Below, piece after piece: positions 39,949 through 42,610 of a DNA stretch of 42,610 nucleotides. Location of the stretch: the NCBI RefSeq assembly GCF_027706725.1, contig NZ_JAQFWQ010000061.1, forward strand, positions 1-42,610, read 5' to 3'. Both the position numbers and the translations under genes were made by a program. Under the pieces are notes generated by a model that was given only the letters and a program-made list of their open reading frames with translations, did no database searches and had not been told where the DNA came from. Position 1 is the stretch's first letter; every line of letters starts with the position of its first letter. The DNA comes from Nocardiopsis endophytica. GTDB taxonomy: Bacteria > Actinomycetota > Actinomycetes > Streptosporangiales > Streptosporangiaceae.

Positions 39949-40368
39949 ATGAACAGTAGCGGCACCACCGCCAGCGCCGAGCTGGGCCTGCGGCTCGTGG
40001 TCCCCGACCGCACCTCGGTCCCCCTGGTCGCGCGGCTGGACTACACCGCCGACGACCCCTACGCGATCAAGGTGGCCTTCCACACCGGCGAGGACGAGCC
40101 GGTCGAGTGGATCTTCGCCCGCGAGCTGCTGACGGTCGGCATCGTGCGCCCCGTCGGCGAGGGCGACGTCCAGGTGTGGCCCTCCAAGAGCGGCGACGAG
40201 CGGACCGTCAACATCGCGCTCTCCTCGCCCTTCGGCCAGGCGCAGTTCGACGCCCCGGTGGCCCCCCTCGCCGAGTTCCTCCACCGCACCTACGAGATCG
40301 TCCCGGCCGGGGAAGAGGGCGGCCACATCGACCTCGACGCCGAGATCGAGCGCCACCTGTACTCCTGA
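39949..40368 (+). CDS. ssgB: SsgA-family sporulation/cell-division regulator (SsgB-like)
   Basis: SsgB positions FtsZ rings during sporulation in actinomycetes. The protein has 139 residues, the size of SsgB. The conserved blocks are visible: LVARLDYTADDPYAIKVAFHTG, VEWIFARELLTVG, GDVQVWPS and RTVNIALSSPFGQAQFDAP, then APLAEFLHRTYEIVP. AAAAGG lies about 10 bases before the ATG. SsgB has the most constant sequence of the family; other SsgA-like proteins are more divergent, so I favour SsgB. It is flanked by tRNA-Val and a convergent aminotransferase-fold gene. Confidence 0.9.
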   Translation: MNSSGTTASAELGLRLVVPDRTSVPLVARLDYTADDPYAIKVAFHTGEDEPVEWIFARELLTVGIVRPVGEGDVQVWPSKSGDERTVNIALSSPFGQAQFDAPVAPLAEFLHRTYEIVPAGEEGGHIDLDAEIERHLYS

Positions 40369-40526
40369 CGTCCGGCCCGCGCCCGCCGCCCCGGTGCCTA
40401 CGGGAGCGGTTCCGGGCCACTGCGGGCGCGCCCGGACGCGCCGGCGACGCACATGCCGCCCGTGGTTTACCCACGGCATTGCATGACAAACGCGCCGCAG
40501 GGGGGACCATCTCCCTGAAATACGGA

Positions 40527-40559
40527 CGAGTGCCGCGGGCCCACGGCCCGCGGCACTCG
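40527..40559. terminator. Hairpin between convergent ssgB and lyase genes
   Basis: CGAGTGCCGCGGGCC-cac-GGCCCGCGGCACTCG is a perfect 15-bp stem with a 3-base loop. It lies between the two convergent stops. Confidence 0.72.
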
Positions 40560-40599
40560 CGTGTCCCGCCCCGTCCCGGGCGGCCGGAGGGCCGGCCGG

Positions 40600-41442
40600 T
40601 CAGGGGTCCATGTCCGCGGCGGAGCGCTCGGTGAAGACGTCCATGGCCTTGCGGGTGACCGGCCCCGGGGCGGCGGGCAGGTCCCGGCCGTCGATGGCGC
40701 TGATCGCCTGCACGTCGCGCCCCGTGGAGGTCAGGAACGCCTCGGAGACCCGGTCGAGGTCGGCCATGGGGACGTCGGCCTCCTCTCCCCCGGCCCACTC
40801 CAGCACCAGCTCGCGGGTGATCCCCGCCAGCGGGCCCGCCGACAGCGGCGGCGTCACCAGGCGCCCGTCGAGCACCACGAACATGTTGCTGCCGGTGCCC
40901 TCGCACAGGTTCCCCTGCGTGTTCGCGAAGACCGCCTCGCTGGCGCCGCGCTCGTTGGCGTACTTGAGCGCCAGCACGTTGTCGGCGTAGGACGTCGTCT
41001 TCAGGCCCGCGAGGGCCCCCGTCTCGTTGCGCGGCCAGGGCACCGTCTGCACGGGCACGGACGGCGGGATCGGCGGGAACGGGCCGACCCCGACGATGTA
41101 GGTCGGCTCCCCGGCGCCCCGCTCCGAGCCGAGCGGCGCCGGGCCGCCCGTCATGGTGATCCGGATCCGCGAGGGGTCGGTGTCCGCGTTGGCCTCGACC
41201 GCGCGGGCGACCCCTTCGGCGAGCAGCTCCAGGTCGGGCTCGGGCAGCCCCAGGCCGGCCGCCGACCGGGCGAGCCGGCGCAGGTGCCGCGAGAGCGCGA
41301 ACGGGCGGCCCGCCACCCCCTTGACGGTCTCGAAGACCCCGTCGCCCACGGTGATCCCGTGGTCCAGCGCGGGGATCCTGGCCTCCTCTTCGGCGAGCAC
41401 CTCGCCCCGGCCGAAGCCCGCACCCGCGATCCACACCCGCAT
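40600..41442 (-). CDS. pabC: Class IV aminotransferase-fold enzyme, aminodeoxychorismate lyase-like
   Basis: This PLP enzyme of 280 residues probably makes p-aminobenzoate from aminodeoxychorismate in folate synthesis; D-amino-acid or branched-chain aminotransferases share the fold. LDHGITVGDGVFETVKGV is the family N-terminal motif. The PLP Lys is in GLKTTSYADNVLA, and CEGTGSNMFVVLDGRLVTPPL binds the cofactor phosphate with the usual Glu. LSAGPLAGITRELVLEWA follows. ATG 41442 is chosen as the family start; in-frame GTG 41451 is close by. Its own substrate cannot be decided without neighbouring pab genes, which are absent. Confidence 0.75.
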   Translation of the reverse strand: MRVWIAGAGFGRGEVLAEEEARIPALDHGITVGDGVFETVKGVAGRPFALSRHLRRLARSAAGLGLPEPDLELLAEGVARAVEANADTDPSRIRITMTGGPAPLGSERGAGEPTYIVGVGPFPPIPPSVPVQTVPWPRNETGALAGLKTTSYADNVLALKYANERGASEAVFANTQGNLCEGTGSNMFVVLDGRLVTPPLSAGPLAGITRELVLEWAGGEEADVPMADLDRVSEAFLTSTGRDVQAISAIDGRDLPAAPGPVTRKAMDVFTERSAADMDP

Positions 41443-41840
41443 GGAATCCACCCCCGAAGTCGGCATGTCCTGTGCGGCCGATCCTGCCACGCACGGCCCC
41501 GGAGCGCGCGGGGTCGCGGCCCCCGGATCCGGGCGCCCCCGCCGCCCTCCCCCTCTTCCGGCTACGACCGCCCGCGCGGCGGGCGCAAGCCCCGTGTCCG
41601 GCATTGGCCGGACCCTCGGCACAGAGCACCCCGGTCAGTACCGTGACCGCTGGGTAACCGGTGTCTCCGCCGTCTCCCGCGGCACCGCGCCCCACTCCGG
41701 CACGGCGGCGGAAACCGGCCCCACGGGTTACGAATGGCTATCATCTGGGCAACGCTTATGGGGATCCCCACCCACGGGCGCCGCCCGGTGGGCCGGGACG
41801 GACGGCCCACGAACCCACCCCACGACAGAGCTTGAGAGTT
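41443..41840. other. Divergent intergenic region, pabC-like and roadblock genes
   Basis: This 398-bp stretch holds no supported gene. The segment 41725-41765 (cgggttacgaatggctatc) is less GC-rich and may be the roadblock promoter, with TATCAT at 41739-41744 as a possible -10. GGGGATCCCC at about 41759-41768 is a short palindrome. Confidence 0.35.
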
Positions 41841-42272
41841 ATGACGACACGGAGCACCGCCCCTGGCGAACTGAGCTGGCTGCTGGACGACCTGCTCACC
41901 CGCGCGCAAGGAACACGGCACGCCATCGTCCTGTCCACCGACGGCCTGCTGATGGCGGCGTCGAGCGGGCTGGACCGTTCCGCCGCCGAGCACCTGTCCG
42001 CCATCGCGTCCGGACTGCACAGCCTCGCCGGAGGAGCGGCGCGGCAGTTCCAGGCGGGGGAGATCCGGCAGAGCATCATCGAGATGGACGGAGCCTTCCT
42101 GTTCGTCGCCGCCGCCGGGGAGGGCGCCTGCATGGCGCTGCTGTCCGACACCGACAGCGACGTGGGGCTGATCGCCTACGAGATGAACAAGGTGATCGAG
42201 AGAGTGGGCCAGTACCTGTCCGCCCCGCCGCGCCCGGACATGCCGGGCGCCCCCGCGCGCGCGGAGCACTGA
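41841..42272 (+). CDS. Roadblock/LC7-domain protein (CvnB-like)
   Basis: This is a 143-residue roadblock/LC7 protein. In streptomycetes CvnB works with a histidine kinase-like CvnA, a DUF742 protein and a small GTPase as a conservon. The fold is seen in LSWLLDDLLTRAQGTRHAIVLSTDG, LMAASSGLDRSAAEHLSAIASG and GEGACMALLSDTDSDVGLIAYEM. GAGAG lies 5 bases before the ATG. None of the usual conservon partners is adjacent on either side, so it is an orphan copy that may serve another GTPase. The downstream 42273-42555 shows no gene. Confidence 0.82.
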   Translation: MTTRSTAPGELSWLLDDLLTRAQGTRHAIVLSTDGLLMAASSGLDRSAAEHLSAIASGLHSLAGGAARQFQAGEIRQSIIEMDGAFLFVAAAGEGACMALLSDTDSDVGLIAYEMNKVIERVGQYLSAPPRPDMPGAPARAEH

Positions 42273-42555
42273 CGGCACCGCCGGCAGTGGCGGCGCCGAG
42301 GGGACACCGAACGGCGACCGGTGCACCCCCGCCCGCACCGGCCCGCGCACACGTGCACGGGCGCGCCCGCCCCCACAGGCGCGCCCGCACTCCCCGCACC
42401 CGCTCCCCCACCGCCCCGCCCCCGCCCGCACCGTCCGAGGCCCGGCCCACACTCCCCGATTCCGATTTCGCGCTGGCGCCGATATCCGCTAGAGTTCAAG
42501 ACATCGCAGCGAGGCGGACCGGCCGGAACACCGGCCCGGAACGACTCCCTCCGAT

Positions 42556-42610
42556 GCGGACGTGGCTCAGCTGGTAGAGCATCACCTTGCCAAGGTGAGG
42601 GTCGCGGGTT
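42556..42610 (+). tRNA. tRNA-Gly (anticodon GCC), 3' part beyond the window
   Basis: GCGGACG (acceptor 5' strand), TGGCTCAGCTGGTAGAGC (D-arm) and CACC-TTGCCAA-GGTG (anticodon arm, GCC) are visible. The T-arm starts with GCGGGTT at the window edge. The acceptor 3' strand and any CCA are outside the window. Confidence 0.9.

Overview
The window is very GC-rich DNA with GTG and TTG starts, overlapping stop/start codons and AGGAG-type ribosome sites. It carries an SsgB-type sporulation protein, a roadblock/LC7 protein and mycobacterial-type steroid-ring genes. This points to a sporulating actinomycete. Nocardiopsis or a close relative is my guess; that is inference, not a database match.

Layout. 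1-1071 is non-coding, with dispersed palindromes, a ~216-bp tandem repeat and a promoter/operator zone. 1072-5666 holds a sugar kinase, CsoR and a copper chaperone, a type II NADH dehydrogenase (reverse strand) and an acidic secreted protein. 5982-11707 is an acyl-CoA carboxylase/acyl-CoA dehydrogenase operon controlled by a divergent TetR regulator with two matching operators. 11882-17783 holds a membrane protein, an alpha/beta hydrolase, an acetyltransferase, a MoxR ATPase paired with a VWA/metallopeptidase protein, and a methyltransferase. 18014-21794 is a phosphonate/phosphite-type ABC transporter with two fused permease domains.

22190-33592 is the most coherent block. It matches, gene for gene, the mycobacterial KstR2 regulon that degrades the last two steroid rings (the HIP pathway): two SDRs, echA20, ipdA, ipdB, ipdC, fadA6, kstR2, ipdF, ipdE1 and ipdE2. 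Two sites of the form AnCAA-N4-TTGnT lie in its two divergent promoter regions and fit a KstR2 operator. A small DUF6247-type gene pair, the second member frameshifted, interrupts the block. No fadD3 (HIP-CoA ligase) is present in the window.

33672-42610 is mostly housekeeping: a phospholipase D-like protein, threonyl-tRNA synthetase, an FAD monooxygenase, a TIGR02611 membrane protein, tRNA-Val, ssgB, an aminodeoxychorismate lyase-like protein, an orphan roadblock protein, and the start of tRNA-Gly at the edge.

The least explained structure is a family of six palindromes of about 62-68 bp sharing a TGATCTCG...CGAGATCA frame. They lie only between genes, three of them between convergent genes, and in two cases the palindrome supplies the upstream gene's stop codon.
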